Assembly (NCBI RefSeq): GCF_036021035.1 | Contig: NZ_CP107930.1 | Coordinates: 1,922,001-1,986,000 of the forward strand | Source of the DNA: Kineococcus sp. NBC_00420 | GTDB taxonomy: Bacteria; Actinomycetota; Actinomycetes; Actinomycetales; Kineococcaceae | Length of the DNA stretch: 64,000 bases | Direction of reading: 5' to 3' | Shown here: positions 27,383 to 36,053 of the stretch, in pieces | Position numbering within the stretch: the stretch's first letter is position 1 | How the letters are laid out: each line of letters starts with the position of its first letter | Translations under genes and position numbers: made by a program | The notes under the pieces: generated by a model | Databases searched by the model: none | Told to the model about the DNA's origin: nothing | The model's input: the letters and a program-made list of their open reading frames with translations, nothing else

Positions 27383-28426
27383 TCAGCGACGCGGTGGACC
27401 GCTGCTGGCCCGCACGGTCAACCGCGCACCGACGAGGGCCCCCTCGGCGGGCAGGTGGTCGATGGCCGCCGTCATGCGTTCCAGGCAGCGGGCCCCGAGC
27501 GCGGCCCAGTCCGGCGTCACGGTGGTCAACGGCGGGAAGAAGTGCTCGGACCCCTCGACGTCGTCGAAACCCACCACGGACACCTCCCGCGGGACGCTGA
27601 CGCCGGCGTCGGCGAAGGCGTGCAGCAGGCCGAGGGCGAGTTGGTCGTTGGCGGTGAAAACGGCCGTGGGCAGAGCCCGGTCGTCCCGCTGTCCGAGCAG
27701 GGACCGCCCGATGGCGAAACCCGAGGACGCCGTCCAGTCCCCCGGAACCGGATCGCGCGGCACCGCTCCGGACTGCAGCATCGCGTCGAGCCACCCGCGT
27801 TCCCGCGCCCGCGCGTCCAGCCACATCGACGGCCCGCTGACGTGCAGGATCTCGGTGTGCCCCAGGTCCAGGAGGTGGCCCACCGCGAGACCCGCTCCGG
27901 CGTACTGGTTCACGGCCACGGTGTGGATGTCCCCGTTGACGCGCGTGGGCCCCACCATGACGACGGGCAACCGTCGGCTGTAGTCCTTCACCGCCCGCAC
28001 GGCCTCGTCGTGCGAGGCGATGACGACGACGCCGTCCACGCCCTGGTCCAGGAAGTGCTCCAGGGTCGCCTGGACCGTCGCCACCTCCCAGCGGGTGACC
28101 GTGGCGACCGAGACGTAGGTGCCCTGACTGCGGGCCGCGCCCTCGATGGCGATCAGCGTCATGGTCGGCCCGTAGAGCGGGGAGTCCTCGGTGATGACGC
28201 CGATCGCCCCGGTGCGGCGCGTCACGAGGGCCCGGGCGGCCTCGTTGCGCCGGTAGCCGAGCTCCGCGATCGCCGAGCGCACCCGCGCCCGCGTCTCGTC
28301 CTTGACGTTGGGGTGGTCGTTGAGGACCCGCGACACCGTCTGGTGGGAGACCCCCGCGAGCTTGGCCACGTCGCTCATCGCCGGGGGCCGGGCACCGTCG
28401 ACGTTCCCGCGGATCGTTTCAGACAC
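27383..28426 (-). CDS. LacI-family regulator of the ytf-like operon
   Basis: 347 aa. HTH and hinge MSDVAKLAGVSHQTVSRVLNDHPNV, then a sugar-sensing core (GAIGVITEDSPLYGPTM; GVDGVVVIASHD; SVVGFDDVEGSEHF). GTG 28426 is a compromise; a GTG at 28480 would lie inside the putative autoregulatory operator. Transcribed toward ytfQ and 124 bp upstream of it, so it is the obvious regulator. Confidence 0.88.
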   Translation of the reverse strand: MSETIRGNVDGARPPAMSDVAKLAGVSHQTVSRVLNDHPNVKDETRARVRSAIAELGYRRNEAARALVTRRTGAIGVITEDSPLYGPTMTLIAIEGAARSQGTYVSVATVTRWEVATVQATLEHFLDQGVDGVVVIASHDEAVRAVKDYSRRLPVVMVGPTRVNGDIHTVAVNQYAGAGLAVGHLLDLGHTEILHVSGPSMWLDARARERGWLDAMLQSGAVPRDPVPGDWTASSGFAIGRSLLGQRDDRALPTAVFTANDQLALGLLHAFADAGVSVPREVSVVGFDDVEGSEHFFPPLTTVTPDWAALGARCLERMTAAIDHLPAEGALVGARLTVRASSGPPRR

Positions 28427-28466
28427 GGCGGGACATCCGGACAGTGCGCATGGGACCCCTTCACCG

Positions 28467-28482
28467 TTGAGAGCGTTCACAT
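28467..28482. promoter_or_regulatory. Second LacI operator copy, likely autoregulatory
   Basis: TTGAGAGCGTTCACAT matches the palindrome at 27306 at 13 of 16 positions, and lies 41 bp upstream of the chosen lacI start. Confidence 0.5.
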
Positions 28483-28676
28483 CCTAGGGTGGCAGGCGAG
28501 CGCAGGGAAGCCTCCCGCTGTTTCCAGGGGCGCCCGGGAACTCGACGTGTCCGGGGCGAACACCCGCGCCGTCCACCTCCACCGCAGCGCCGGCTGCACC
28601 GTGACCACGCAGCAGGTGCGCAAAACCCTGACCTGACCCGTGCCGGGGTGACCACCACCTTCGCGGGGACGCTCCT

Positions 28677-28702
28677 GGTTCCACGGGTTCGCGGTTGGGT
28701 AG
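28677..28702 (+). promoter_or_regulatory. Possible alternative-sigma (SigB/SigF-type) promoter before the RsbW-like gene
   Basis: GGTTCC-N14-GGGTAG resembles the GTTT-N14-17-GGGTAT pattern of actinobacterial general-stress sigma factors. It ends 47 bp upstream of the ATG at 28749. The rest of the 28427-28748 gap holds the LacI site and the short frame described separately. Confidence 0.3.
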
Positions 28703-28729
28703 TCTCCGCCCGACCCGGGAGGAGGCACC

Positions 28730-28771
28730 GTGCCGCTGTTCGTCCACGATGCCCGGACCCCTCGTGCGTGA
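28730..28771 (+). other. 13-codon upstream reading frame with strong SD
   Basis: GGAGGAGGCACC precedes GTG 28730, opening VPLFVHDARTPRA and ending at TGA 28769. It overlaps the start region of the ATPase gene in another frame; a GTG at 28764 of that gene lies at the TGA. Either a leader for translational coupling or just the SD region of a gene with an unusual start. Confidence 0.35.
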
Positions 28772-29159
28772 ACCCCGACGCCTGGTCCTCGACGCCGAGA
28801 CCTCGGCCGTCCCTCTCGCGCGGCACTGGGCCTCGGAGGTCTGCAGCGGGCAGGGCCTGCCCACCGAGGCGCTCGGGGTCCTCCAGCTGCTCGTGACCGA
28901 AGCCGTGGCCAACGCGGTGGAACACGGCAGCGGACCCATCACCGTCGAGGTCGACACCCTCGGCCGGGGTGTGCACGTCACCGTGCACGACACCTGCCCC
29001 GACCACCCCGTCCTGCGCCACGTCGATGCGATGGCCACCGGCGGTCGCGGTGTCGCGCTGATCGACCAGCTCGCCACCGGCTGGGGCGTGGAGGAGGAGC
29101 CCGAGGACGGGAAGACCGTCTGGTTCGACGTGGCCACCGACGCCGAGTGGCCGACCTGA
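28749..29159 (+). CDS. RsbW-like ATP-binding anti-sigma/regulatory protein
   Basis: 136 aa GHKL ATPase (HATPase_c) fold as in RsbW/SpoIIAB. The N-box VTEAVANAVEHG and glycine-rich GGRGVALIDQLATGWG are visible, followed by GKTVWFDV. Such proteins bind sigma factors or act as stand-alone serine kinases. Start is ambiguous between ATG 28749 and in-frame GTG 28764. No sigma factor is in the window. Confidence 0.8.
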   Translation: MPGPLVREPRRLVLDAETSAVPLARHWASEVCSGQGLPTEALGVLQLLVTEAVANAVEHGSGPITVEVDTLGRGVHVTVHDTCPDHPVLRHVDAMATGGRGVALIDQLATGWGVEEEPEDGKTVWFDVATDAEWPT

Positions 29160-29168
29160 GGCGCGCTC

Positions 29169-29993
29169 TCAGCTGCGCTGCAGGCCCTGCCGGACGTCGT
29201 CCCGCAGGTCCACGACGTCCGGCGCGGGCAGTTCGACGCGCCGCTCGCTCGCCGGGACGAGCACCACCGGCGAGCGCAACGTCCTGATCGGCATCGCCCG
29301 TACGCTCGCCGCCGCGACCACGACGAGGTCGCCCACGGTGAGGCGCTGCGGGACGACCTCCCCCACCGACCCCTCGGTCACGTCGGCCCGCACGGGACGG
29401 GCCGTGGCGGCGGACAGCACCGAGCGGACGGCCTGGTGGCGCGCCACGGCGACGAGGTGGGCACGACGTCGTTCGGCGTCGCTGGGCCGGGTCGCGACGG
29501 AGCGGGCCTGCCACGTCGTCAGCAGGCGCAGCGGGAGGTCACCGCCCCGCTCCAGCGCCCACTCGCTCACGGCGGCGTCCGTCGAGGAGACGATCAGCAG
29601 CCGCCGGGGGGCCGTGAGGACGGCCTGCGGGCCGACGAGGACGACGGCGGCGGGGCTGCGCGGCAGGACCACGCTGAGGACCTTCCCCGTCCCGGGGCCG
29701 ATCGGGGCCACCTTCCGCCCGCACCCGAGGACCAGTTCCGCGCTGTCGGCCGCCGCCCGCAGGAGGGCGCTCGCCGGGTCGCCGGTCGTGACGGTGACGT
29801 CCACCTCCGGTTCCCGGCCCGGGACCCGGCTCAGCTCCTCGGCGAGGAGGGCGTCCAGTTCACCCGGTCCGGCCGCGGCTCCGGAGGCCAGCACGACGTG
29901 CAGCGGGTGCGCGGTCGCCGCGCAGTCCTGGACCGCCCAGCGCAGCGCCCGCCGGGACGCGCCGGACCCGGAGAAACCCACCGTCGTGCGCAT
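29169..29993 (-). CDS. Universal-stress-protein-like protein, tandem domains
   Basis: 274 aa. First half resembles a UspA fold (TTVGFSGSGASRRALRWAVQDCA; SAELVLGCGR; LPRSPAAVVLVGP), second half repeats it weakly (RRLLIVSSTDAAVSEWALERG; VGDLVVVAA; LRSPVVLVP). The nucleotide-binding G-2x-G-9x-G(S/T) motif is not clear, so it may not bind ATP. ATG 29993 follows GGAGG six bases upstream. Converges with the RsbW-like gene. Confidence 0.75.
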   Translation of the reverse strand: MRTTVGFSGSGASRRALRWAVQDCAATAHPLHVVLASGAAAGPGELDALLAEELSRVPGREPEVDVTVTTGDPASALLRAAADSAELVLGCGRKVAPIGPGTGKVLSVVLPRSPAAVVLVGPQAVLTAPRRLLIVSSTDAAVSEWALERGGDLPLRLLTTWQARSVATRPSDAERRRAHLVAVARHQAVRSVLSAATARPVRADVTEGSVGEVVPQRLTVGDLVVVAAASVRAMPIRTLRSPVVLVPASERRVELPAPDVVDLRDDVRQGLQRS

Positions 29994-30083
29994 GCGCCGC
30001 CTCCTCGCGGTCGGACCGCGACGTCAGTGCGGTTCCACCCCCGATGGTGCCCCGGTGAGCCCGTGCGCACAACGTGTGACCAC

Positions 30084-30971
30084 TCACCCACCCGCCATCG
30101 TGCGGGCGATGTCGGAGGCGGAGTCACCCGATCGGCGCAGGACCAACGCCACGACGCCCAGGGCCACCAGGGTCAGCAGCAGCAACAGGGTGGAGACGGC
30201 GGCGATCTCCGGTCGGAGACCGGCCCGCAGGGCCGAGAACACGTAGACCGGCCACGGACTCGCCCCGGGCAGCGACACGAAGCTGGCGACGATCGTGTTG
30301 TCGAGGCTCAACGTGAAGGCCATCAACCCACCCGCGAGGACCCCCGGTGCGGCCAGCGGCAGCGTGACGTCGCGGAACCTGCGCCACGGGGTGGCGTAGA
30401 GGTCCGCGGCGGCCTCCTCCAGCCGGGAGTCCAGCCCCGAGACCCGGGCCCGCACGATGAAGGTGACGACGGCCGTGGAGAGCACCGAGTGCGCGATGAC
30501 GAGCCGGGCTATCCCGTCGCCGAACAACGGCAACCCGGCCTCGGTGTTCAGCGAGACGAACCACCCCAGCAAGGAGATCGCGTCCATGATCTCGGGGGTC
30601 ACGAGGGTGAGGCCCAGCAACAGGGTGAGCAGCGCCGTCCAGCGCCCCGCACGACGCGCCAGCGCGAGGCCCGCCAGCGATCCGATGACCGCCGACAGCA
30701 CCGCGGCGCCCAGCGCCGACTCCAGCGACGTCACGACGGCGGCCCGGATCACCGGGCGGTCCAGTCCCGCGACGTAGGCGTCGAACCCCGCCCCCTGCCA
30801 GGAGGTCAGCAACCGCCCGGTGTTGAAGGAGTAGACGACGATGACGACGATCGGCAGGAACAGAAACGCCAGGACGAGCACGCCCCAGATCCCCAGCACC
30901 GTCGCCGACCCCGACCGGCGCCGCCGCCGCGAGGGAGGAACCCCGACCTCCGCCGGCCGCTCGTCGATCAC
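30084..30971 (-). CDS. Polyamine-type ABC transporter permease (PotC-like)
   Basis: 295 aa, six hydrophobic segments, MetI-type permease. The EAA loop is EEAAADLYATPWRRFRDVTLPLAAPGVLAGG, which contacts the ATPase. YSFNTGR near the first periplasmic loop is typical of PotC. GTG 30971 overlaps the PotB stop (GTGA). Last gene of the five-gene amine import operon. Confidence 0.9.
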   Translation of the reverse strand: MIDERPAEVGVPPSRRRRRSGSATVLGIWGVLVLAFLFLPIVVIVVYSFNTGRLLTSWQGAGFDAYVAGLDRPVIRAAVVTSLESALGAAVLSAVIGSLAGLALARRAGRWTALLTLLLGLTLVTPEIMDAISLLGWFVSLNTEAGLPLFGDGIARLVIAHSVLSTAVVTFIVRARVSGLDSRLEEAAADLYATPWRRFRDVTLPLAAPGVLAGGLMAFTLSLDNTIVASFVSLPGASPWPVYVFSALRAGLRPEIAAVSTLLLLLTLVALGVVALVLRRSGDSASDIARTMAGG

Positions 30972-31861
30972 GCCGTCACCCCCTCGAGGTCGACCCGGCG
31001 CGAGGCGCGCACGACGCGGCGCACCACGAGCAGCACGGCCGCCGTCAGGAGGACGGTGCCCCCCGTGAACAGCACGAGGACCACGGCCATCGCCGACCCG
31101 AGGGCCCAGTTCTGCGCGGTCTGGAACTGGCTCGCGACCAGCTGCCCGACCATGTTCCCCTTCGCCCCGCCCAGGACGGTCGCGGTGACGTAGTCACCCA
31201 TCAGCGGGACGAACACCAGCAGGCAACCCGACGCGATCCCGGGGAACGCCAGGGGCAGGGTGACGTCGGCGAACGTGCGCCACCGCCCGGCCCCGAGGTC
31301 CCGGCTCGCCTCGCGCAGGGCCTGACTCGTCCGCTCCAGGGCGACGTAGACGGGCAGCAGCATGAGCGGCAGGTAGTTGTAGACGACCCCCAGCTGGACG
31401 GCGCCGCGGGTGTAGAGGACGTCCAGCGGACCACCGCCGATCGCCTGCAGCGCGGTCGAGAACGGTCCTTCCGGGGAGAGCGCGATCTGCCACCCCAACG
31501 TCCGGACGAGGAAGTTCGTCCAGAACGGCACCAGGACGAGCGCCAGCAGCAGACCGCGCCAGCGGGCGGGGACCTTCACCGCGAGCCAGTACGCGAACGG
31601 CAGCGCGACGACGAGGCAGATCAGCGTGCCGACGACACCGATGCGCAGGGTGTTCCAGAACGTCCGCAGGAACGACCCGCCCAGCGCCTCGCCGTAGCGG
31701 TCGAGGGACAGGACGTCGTTGGCGTGGGTTCCGAACAGCCCGGGTTTGTAGCCGAAGCTGTACCAGACGACCAGGGCGACGGGCGCGACGAAGAACCCGA
31801 GCAGGAACACCCAGGCAGGCAGGGCCAGCGCCCCGTGGGGGGCCCGGAGCCGGCGCAGCAT
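30968..31861 (-). CDS. Polyamine-type ABC transporter permease (PotB-like)
   Basis: 297 aa. First TM WVFLLGFFVAPVALVVWYSF, EAA loop REASRDLGAGRWRTFADVTLPLAFPGIASG, and the PotB-like VPLMGDYVTATVLGGAKGNMVG. ATG 31861 shares its A with the preceding TGA (TGATG). Partner channel subunit to the PotC-like protein. Confidence 0.9.
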   Translation of the reverse strand: MLRRLRAPHGALALPAWVFLLGFFVAPVALVVWYSFGYKPGLFGTHANDVLSLDRYGEALGGSFLRTFWNTLRIGVVGTLICLVVALPFAYWLAVKVPARWRGLLLALVLVPFWTNFLVRTLGWQIALSPEGPFSTALQAIGGGPLDVLYTRGAVQLGVVYNYLPLMLLPVYVALERTSQALREASRDLGAGRWRTFADVTLPLAFPGIASGCLLVFVPLMGDYVTATVLGGAKGNMVGQLVASQFQTAQNWALGSAMAVVLVLFTGGTVLLTAAVLLVVRRVVRASRRVDLEGVTA

Positions 31862-33036
31862 CAGGACCCGGCCGCCGCGCGGATCGCGTCGAGGATGGCG
31901 ACGATGCTGTCGTGCTTCTCGGTGATCCGGCTCGCCGTCAACCGGTCCACGACGTCCTGGCTGGGGAAGACGAGTTCCGGACGGTCGAGCCCGGCCGCCG
32001 TGGCCTTGGCCTCGATGTCGGTGAGCGCGGTGTTGTAGCCGATGTAGAGGACGTCCTTGACGGAGTTGTCGACGTCGAGCATGAAGTCGATGAAGGCGTA
32101 GGCCGCGTCGGGGTGCTCCGCCCCGGCCGTGATGCACCAGTTGTCCATCCAGAGGTTCGCCGTCGGCGTCGCGTACACGAACTTCCACTTGTCCGGCTCC
32201 TCGGAACCGTCCATGCCCAGGCGGGCGTCACCGTTCCAGCACTGCATGAGGGCGTACGTCGACTGGGCGATCGCGCTGCCACCGGGGTTGGACTCGAAAC
32301 CCTTGAGGTTCGGGGCCAGGTTCGCGACCATCCACTCCTTGCAGGCCGCGATCTCCGCGTCGTCGGTGGTGTTCGGGTCGATCCCGTTCGCCGCGAAGTA
32401 CATCGAGGTGACCTCCCAGGGGTCCTCGAGGATGGAGGTGTTCCCCTTGCCCTCCTTCTGCGCGGCGTCGAGGAAGTCGGCCCAGGAGACGAGGTCCCGG
32501 CTGATCACGCTGGTGTCGTAGACGAACCCCGTGGTGCCCCAGTCCTTCGGCACCGAGTACTTGTTGTCCGGGTCCCAGCTCTGCCCGAGGTAGGCCGGGT
32601 CGAGGTTGCCGAAGTTCTTCAGCTTGCCGTGGTCGAGTTCGGCCAGCAGGCCGTTGCTGGACATCTGCGGGATGTAGACCCCCGTCGGCACGACAATGTC
32701 GTACCCGCTGGCCCCGTTGGCGGCGACCAGCTTCGCGAGCATCTCCTCGTTGGACCCGTAGCTGTCGACCTGCAATCGCGGACCGGTCTCCCCGAAGGCC
32801 TTCAGGACGTCCGGATCGTCGTAGTCCGCCCAGCTGTAGACGTTCAGGCTGTCCTCGACCTTCCCGTCGACCGAGGTGCCGGCACTGCCGGAACTGTTCC
32901 CACCGCAGGCGGCCAGGGCGGCGCTCGACGCCAGCGCGGTCAGGACGCTGCGGCGGCGGGCGAGGGTCCGCCCGACGCGTTCCGCGGTCGCGGTCGGGAC
33001 GAGGACGGACGCGGCAGGTCGATCGGTGCGGGACAC
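31861..33036 (-). CDS. Polyamine-type substrate-binding lipoprotein (PotD-like)
   Basis: 391 aa. Signal with SVLTALASSAALAAC lipobox, then the PotD-type start DSLNVYSWADYDDPDVLKAF. Residues SWADY and later DNWCITAGAEHPDAAYAFIDFMLD fit the polyamine-binding family. GTG 33036 has GGAGC six bases upstream. Binds the amine outside the membrane and delivers it to the two permeases. Exact ligand unknown. Confidence 0.9.
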   Translation of the reverse strand: MSRTDRPAASVLVPTATAERVGRTLARRRSVLTALASSAALAACGGNSSGSAGTSVDGKVEDSLNVYSWADYDDPDVLKAFGETGPRLQVDSYGSNEEMLAKLVAANGASGYDIVVPTGVYIPQMSSNGLLAELDHGKLKNFGNLDPAYLGQSWDPDNKYSVPKDWGTTGFVYDTSVISRDLVSWADFLDAAQKEGKGNTSILEDPWEVTSMYFAANGIDPNTTDDAEIAACKEWMVANLAPNLKGFESNPGGSAIAQSTYALMQCWNGDARLGMDGSEEPDKWKFVYATPTANLWMDNWCITAGAEHPDAAYAFIDFMLDVDNSVKDVLYIGYNTALTDIEAKATAAGLDRPELVFPSQDVVDRLTASRITEKHDSIVAILDAIRAAAGS

Positions 33037-33062
33037 GGGGGCTCCAGGTTCTGGGATCGGTC

Positions 33063-34193
33063 TCAGGCGGGGAAGACGTGGACGTTCTCGGGCGCGAAAC
33101 CGCACCACACCTCGACCCCGACCTCGGCGGTGGCGGGTCCGTCAGCCCCGCGGGGAGCACGCGCGAGGAGCTCGATCCCCGAAGCGGTCACGACGACGCG
33201 CTGGACCACGTCGCCGAGGTGGGCGACCCCGGCCAGGCGCCCACGGACCCGGTTCGGGGTCGTGACCGGCTCGGTGGTGCCGACGTGCAGCGACTCCGGC
33301 CGCACCGCGGCCAGCACCGCCGTCCCGGCGGCGAGGTCGCCCGCGCGGGAGCTCGACAGCGTCGCGTCGGCGCAGTGCAGGACGCCGGGCTGGACGACCG
33401 TCGCGGGCAGGAAGTTCTGCTTGCCGATGAACCCGGCGACGAAGGCGCTCACCGGTTCGGCGTAGATGTCCTCGGGTGCCCCGAACTGCTGGATGCGCCC
33501 GTCGAGCATGACCGCGATGCGGTCGCTCATCGAGAGCGCCTCCTCCTGGTCGTGGGTGACGAACACGAACGTCGTCCCCAGCGAGCTCTGCAGGAGCTTC
33601 AGCTCGACCTGCATCTCCTCCCGCAGCTTGCGGTCCAGCGCCGAGAGGGGTTCGTCCAGCAGCAGCACCTGCGGCCGGTTGACCAGGGCCCGGGCGAGGG
33701 CGACCCGCTGCTGCTGCCCGCCGGAGAGCGCGGCCGGGGCCCGGGTGGCGAAGGCGCTCATGCGCACCATCTCCAGCGCCTCGCCGACGCGGCGGCTGAT
33801 CTCGTCCTTGCCGGCCCGGCCGGCTCGGCCGCCCGCCCGGCGCTGACGCAGCCCGTAGGCGACGTTCTCGGCGACGCTCATGTGCGGGAACAGCGCGTAG
33901 GCCTGGAACACGGTGTTGACGGGTCGCCGGTGCGCGGGGAGCCCCAGCACGGACGACCCGGCGATGGCGATGTCCCCCTCGTCGGGGTCCTCGAAACCGG
34001 CGAGCATCCGCAGCAGGGTCGTCTTCCCGCACCCGGAGGGCCCCAGCAGCGAGAGGAACTCCCCCGACTCCACGGCCAGGTCGACCCCGGCGACGGCGGT
34101 CGCGGTGCCGAAGCGCTTGACGATGCCGGTGAGGGTGACGGATCCTCCGCCGACCCCCGTGAGGGACGCCGTGTCCGGGGCCAGGACGCTCAC
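33063..34193 (-). CDS. Polyamine-type ABC transporter ATPase (PotA-like)
   Basis: 376 aa. Walker [12 protein letters not shown]-loop [12 protein letters not shown], signature [15 protein letters not shown], Walker [14 protein letters not shown]-loop VTHDQEE, and a C-terminal TOBE domain. GTG 34193 overlaps the amidohydrolase stop (GTGA). Powers uptake. A 26-bp gap precedes the binding protein, the loosest junction in the operon. Confidence 0.92.
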   Translation of the reverse strand: MSVLAPDTASLTGVGGGSVTLTGIVKRFGTATAVAGVDLAVESGEFLSLLGPSGCGKTTLLRMLAGFEDPDEGDIAIAGSSVLGLPAHRRPVNTVFQAYALFPHMSVAENVAYGLRQRRAGGRAGRAGKDEISRRVGEALEMVRMSAFATRAPAALSGGQQQRVALARALVNRPQVLLLDEPLSALDRKLREEMQVELKLLQSSLGTTFVFVTHDQEEALSMSDRIAVMLDGRIQQFGAPEDIYAEPVSAFVAGFIGKQNFLPATVVQPGVLHCADATLSSSRAGDLAAGTAVLAAVRPESLHVGTTEPVTTPNRVRGRLAGVAHLGDVVQRVVVTASGIELLARAPRGADGPATAEVGVEVWCGFAPENVHVFPA

Positions 34194-35875
34194 AGGACTC
34201 CTCCGCTGGTCAGGTTCTTCTCGTGCACGGGACGGCCCCCGACGAAGGTGTGGTCGACGGCGACCTCCCAGAGGTCGACGGCGTCGACGGCGAAGGGGTC
34301 GGTGCTGCAGACGGCGAGGTCCGCCACCGCACCCGGTGCGATCGACCCGGCTCCGGTGTGGCGGTTGATCCACGCCGATCCGGCGGTGTAGGCGGTGAGG
34401 GCCTGCGTGAGGGTGAGGGCCTGGTCGGGCAGGAACGGTTCCCCCGGTTCCCCCGGTGGGGTGCGGTTCACGGCGACGTGGATCGCCTGCCAGGGATCGG
34501 GGGTGGACACGGGCCAGTCCGAGCCCATGACCAACCGCGCCCCGGCCTGCAGGAACCCCGCGAAGGGGTACTGCCAGGAACTGCGTTCGGGGCCCAGGAA
34601 GGGGACGGTGAGTTCCGACATCTGCGCGTCGTCGCAGGCCCAGAGGGCCTGCGCGTTGGCGGCGACGTCGAGCGCGGCGAACCGCGCGACGTCGTCGGGG
34701 TGGACGACCTGCAGGTGCGCGAGGTGGTGGCGACCGGTGCCCGCGGCCCGGCGGGCCGCGTCGACCGCGTCGAGGGCGTCGCGCACGGCCCGGTCGCCGA
34801 TGACGTGCACGTGGACGTCGAAACCCGCGGCGTCGAGCGCCGGGACGGCGGCCAGCAGGAGGTCCCGGTCGAGGTAGGACAACCCCTGTTCACCGGTGCT
34901 GCAGCCGCACCCGTCGAGGTAGGGCGCCAGCATCGAGGCCGTGCGGTTCTCCGCGACGCCGTCCAGCATGATCTTGATGCTCGTGGTGACGAACCGGTCC
35001 GACCCGAGTTCCGCCGTCCGCGCGGCGACGGCCTCGCGGTGGGCGGCGAACCCCGCGACCAGGGCGTCGACGTCGGCGACGGTGTGCCCGCGGGGCCACC
35101 AGAGCGCCCCCACGACACGGGCCGTCAGGGTTCCGGCGGCCACGGCGTCGAGGTAGACGGGAGTCGTGTCCTCGTGGCCGGCGTAGGCACCGACGATGGC
35201 GTCCTGCCACCCGGTCACGCCGACGGAGTGGAGGTAGCGCTGGCCCTCCGCGAGGCCGGCAGCGAGCTGGTCGCGGGTCACCGGGGACAGGTGCCGGGAG
35301 ACGAGGTCCATCGCGCCCTCGTGCAGGGTTCCCGTCGGAGTACCGTCCGGGTCGCGTTCGATCCGACCGTCGGTCGGGTCGGGGGTGTGGGCGTCGACAC
35401 CGGCCAGTTCGAGGGCCCGCGAGTTCACCCAGGCCCCGTGGTGGTCGCGGTTCAGCAGGAACACGGGCCGGTCGGGCACCACCCGGTCGAGGTCCTCGCG
35501 CCGCGGGGTCCCGCCGGGGAAGTCGGCCATCGCCCAGCCCCCGCCGGAGATCCACTCCCCCGGGTTCTGCGCGGCGAAATCGGCGACCCGCCGCAACGCG
35601 CCGTCCGGTCCCGACGTCGTCGTCAGGTCGCACCCCAGCCGTTCCAGCCCGCCCATGACGGGGTGGACGTGGGCGTCGGTGAAACCGGGCAGGACGAGCC
35701 GCCCCGCGAGGTCGAGGGTTTCCGCCGCCGCTCCGACCGCCGCCCGCACGTCGGCGTCGCTGCCGACGGCGACGACCCGTCCCCCCGAGACGGCTACCGC
35801 AGTGGCCGTCTCGTGGAGCCCGGTCCCGGTGAAGACCCGGCCCGAGTGCAGGACGAGTTCTGCGCTGTCCCTCAT
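34190..35875 (-). CDS. Amidohydrolase (YtcJ-like, amidohydro_3 family)
   Basis: 561 aa metal-dependent hydrolase. Motifs in order: [17 protein letters not shown] (HxH), [39 protein letters not shown] and [22 protein letters not shown]. First gene of the operon with the Pot-like importer, so it probably hydrolyses an N-acylated or amide-linked amine brought in by that system (inference). ATG 35875 lies exactly seven bases after a TACGTT -10 with no SD, indicating a leaderless mRNA. Confidence 0.9.
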   Translation of the reverse strand: MRDSAELVLHSGRVFTGTGLHETATAVAVSGGRVVAVGSDADVRAAVGAAAETLDLAGRLVLPGFTDAHVHPVMGGLERLGCDLTTTSGPDGALRRVADFAAQNPGEWISGGGWAMADFPGGTPRREDLDRVVPDRPVFLLNRDHHGAWVNSRALELAGVDAHTPDPTDGRIERDPDGTPTGTLHEGAMDLVSRHLSPVTRDQLAAGLAEGQRYLHSVGVTGWQDAIVGAYAGHEDTTPVYLDAVAAGTLTARVVGALWWPRGHTVADVDALVAGFAAHREAVAARTAELGSDRFVTTSIKIMLDGVAENRTASMLAPYLDGCGCSTGEQGLSYLDRDLLLAAVPALDAAGFDVHVHVIGDRAVRDALDAVDAARRAAGTGRHHLAHLQVVHPDDVARFAALDVAANAQALWACDDAQMSELTVPFLGPERSSWQYPFAGFLQAGARLVMGSDWPVSTPDPWQAIHVAVNRTPPGEPGEPFLPDQALTLTQALTAYTAGSAWINRHTGAGSIAPGAVADLAVCSTDPFAVDAVDLWEVAVDHTFVGGRPVHEKNLTSGGVL

Positions 35876-35882
35876 GAACCGG

Positions 35883-35911
35883 AACGTACAAGCAACTCGT
35901 CGCTGTGACAA
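35883..35911 (-). promoter_or_regulatory. Leaderless promoter of the amidohydrolase-pot operon
   Basis: On the minus strand TTGTCA (35911-35906), 17-bp spacer, TACGTT (35888-35883). Seven bases separate the -10 from ATG 35875, so transcription should start at the A of the start codon. Confidence 0.7.
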
Positions 35912-35957
35912 CGGATTCGATGTTTCGATCGTGTTGCCACCACGGATTCTGCTCCCC
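35906..35957. promoter_or_regulatory. Two tandem copies of the amine-cluster operator
   Basis: GACAACGGATTC (35907-35918) and CACCACGGATTC (35938-35949) are matching parts of a 21-bp site seen as a perfect dyad at 42864. The two 21-bp frames start 31 bp apart (35906, 35937), on the same face of the helix. The first covers the -35 hexamer. Confidence 0.55.
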
Positions 35958-36053
35958 TCGTCGCGATCGGGAACTCGCCGACACCGGGCGGAGTTTCACC
36001 TCGCCGTCGACGGACTTCCGTGGCGGACCTCGGACGAAGGTTGCGCGGAGGCG

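Noticed and set aside
28560-28640. Minus-strand segment reading VRVLRTCCVV as a cysteine-type attenuator leader
   Set aside because: Only two adjacent Cys codons and no sulfur gene downstream; the next gene is a LacI regulator.
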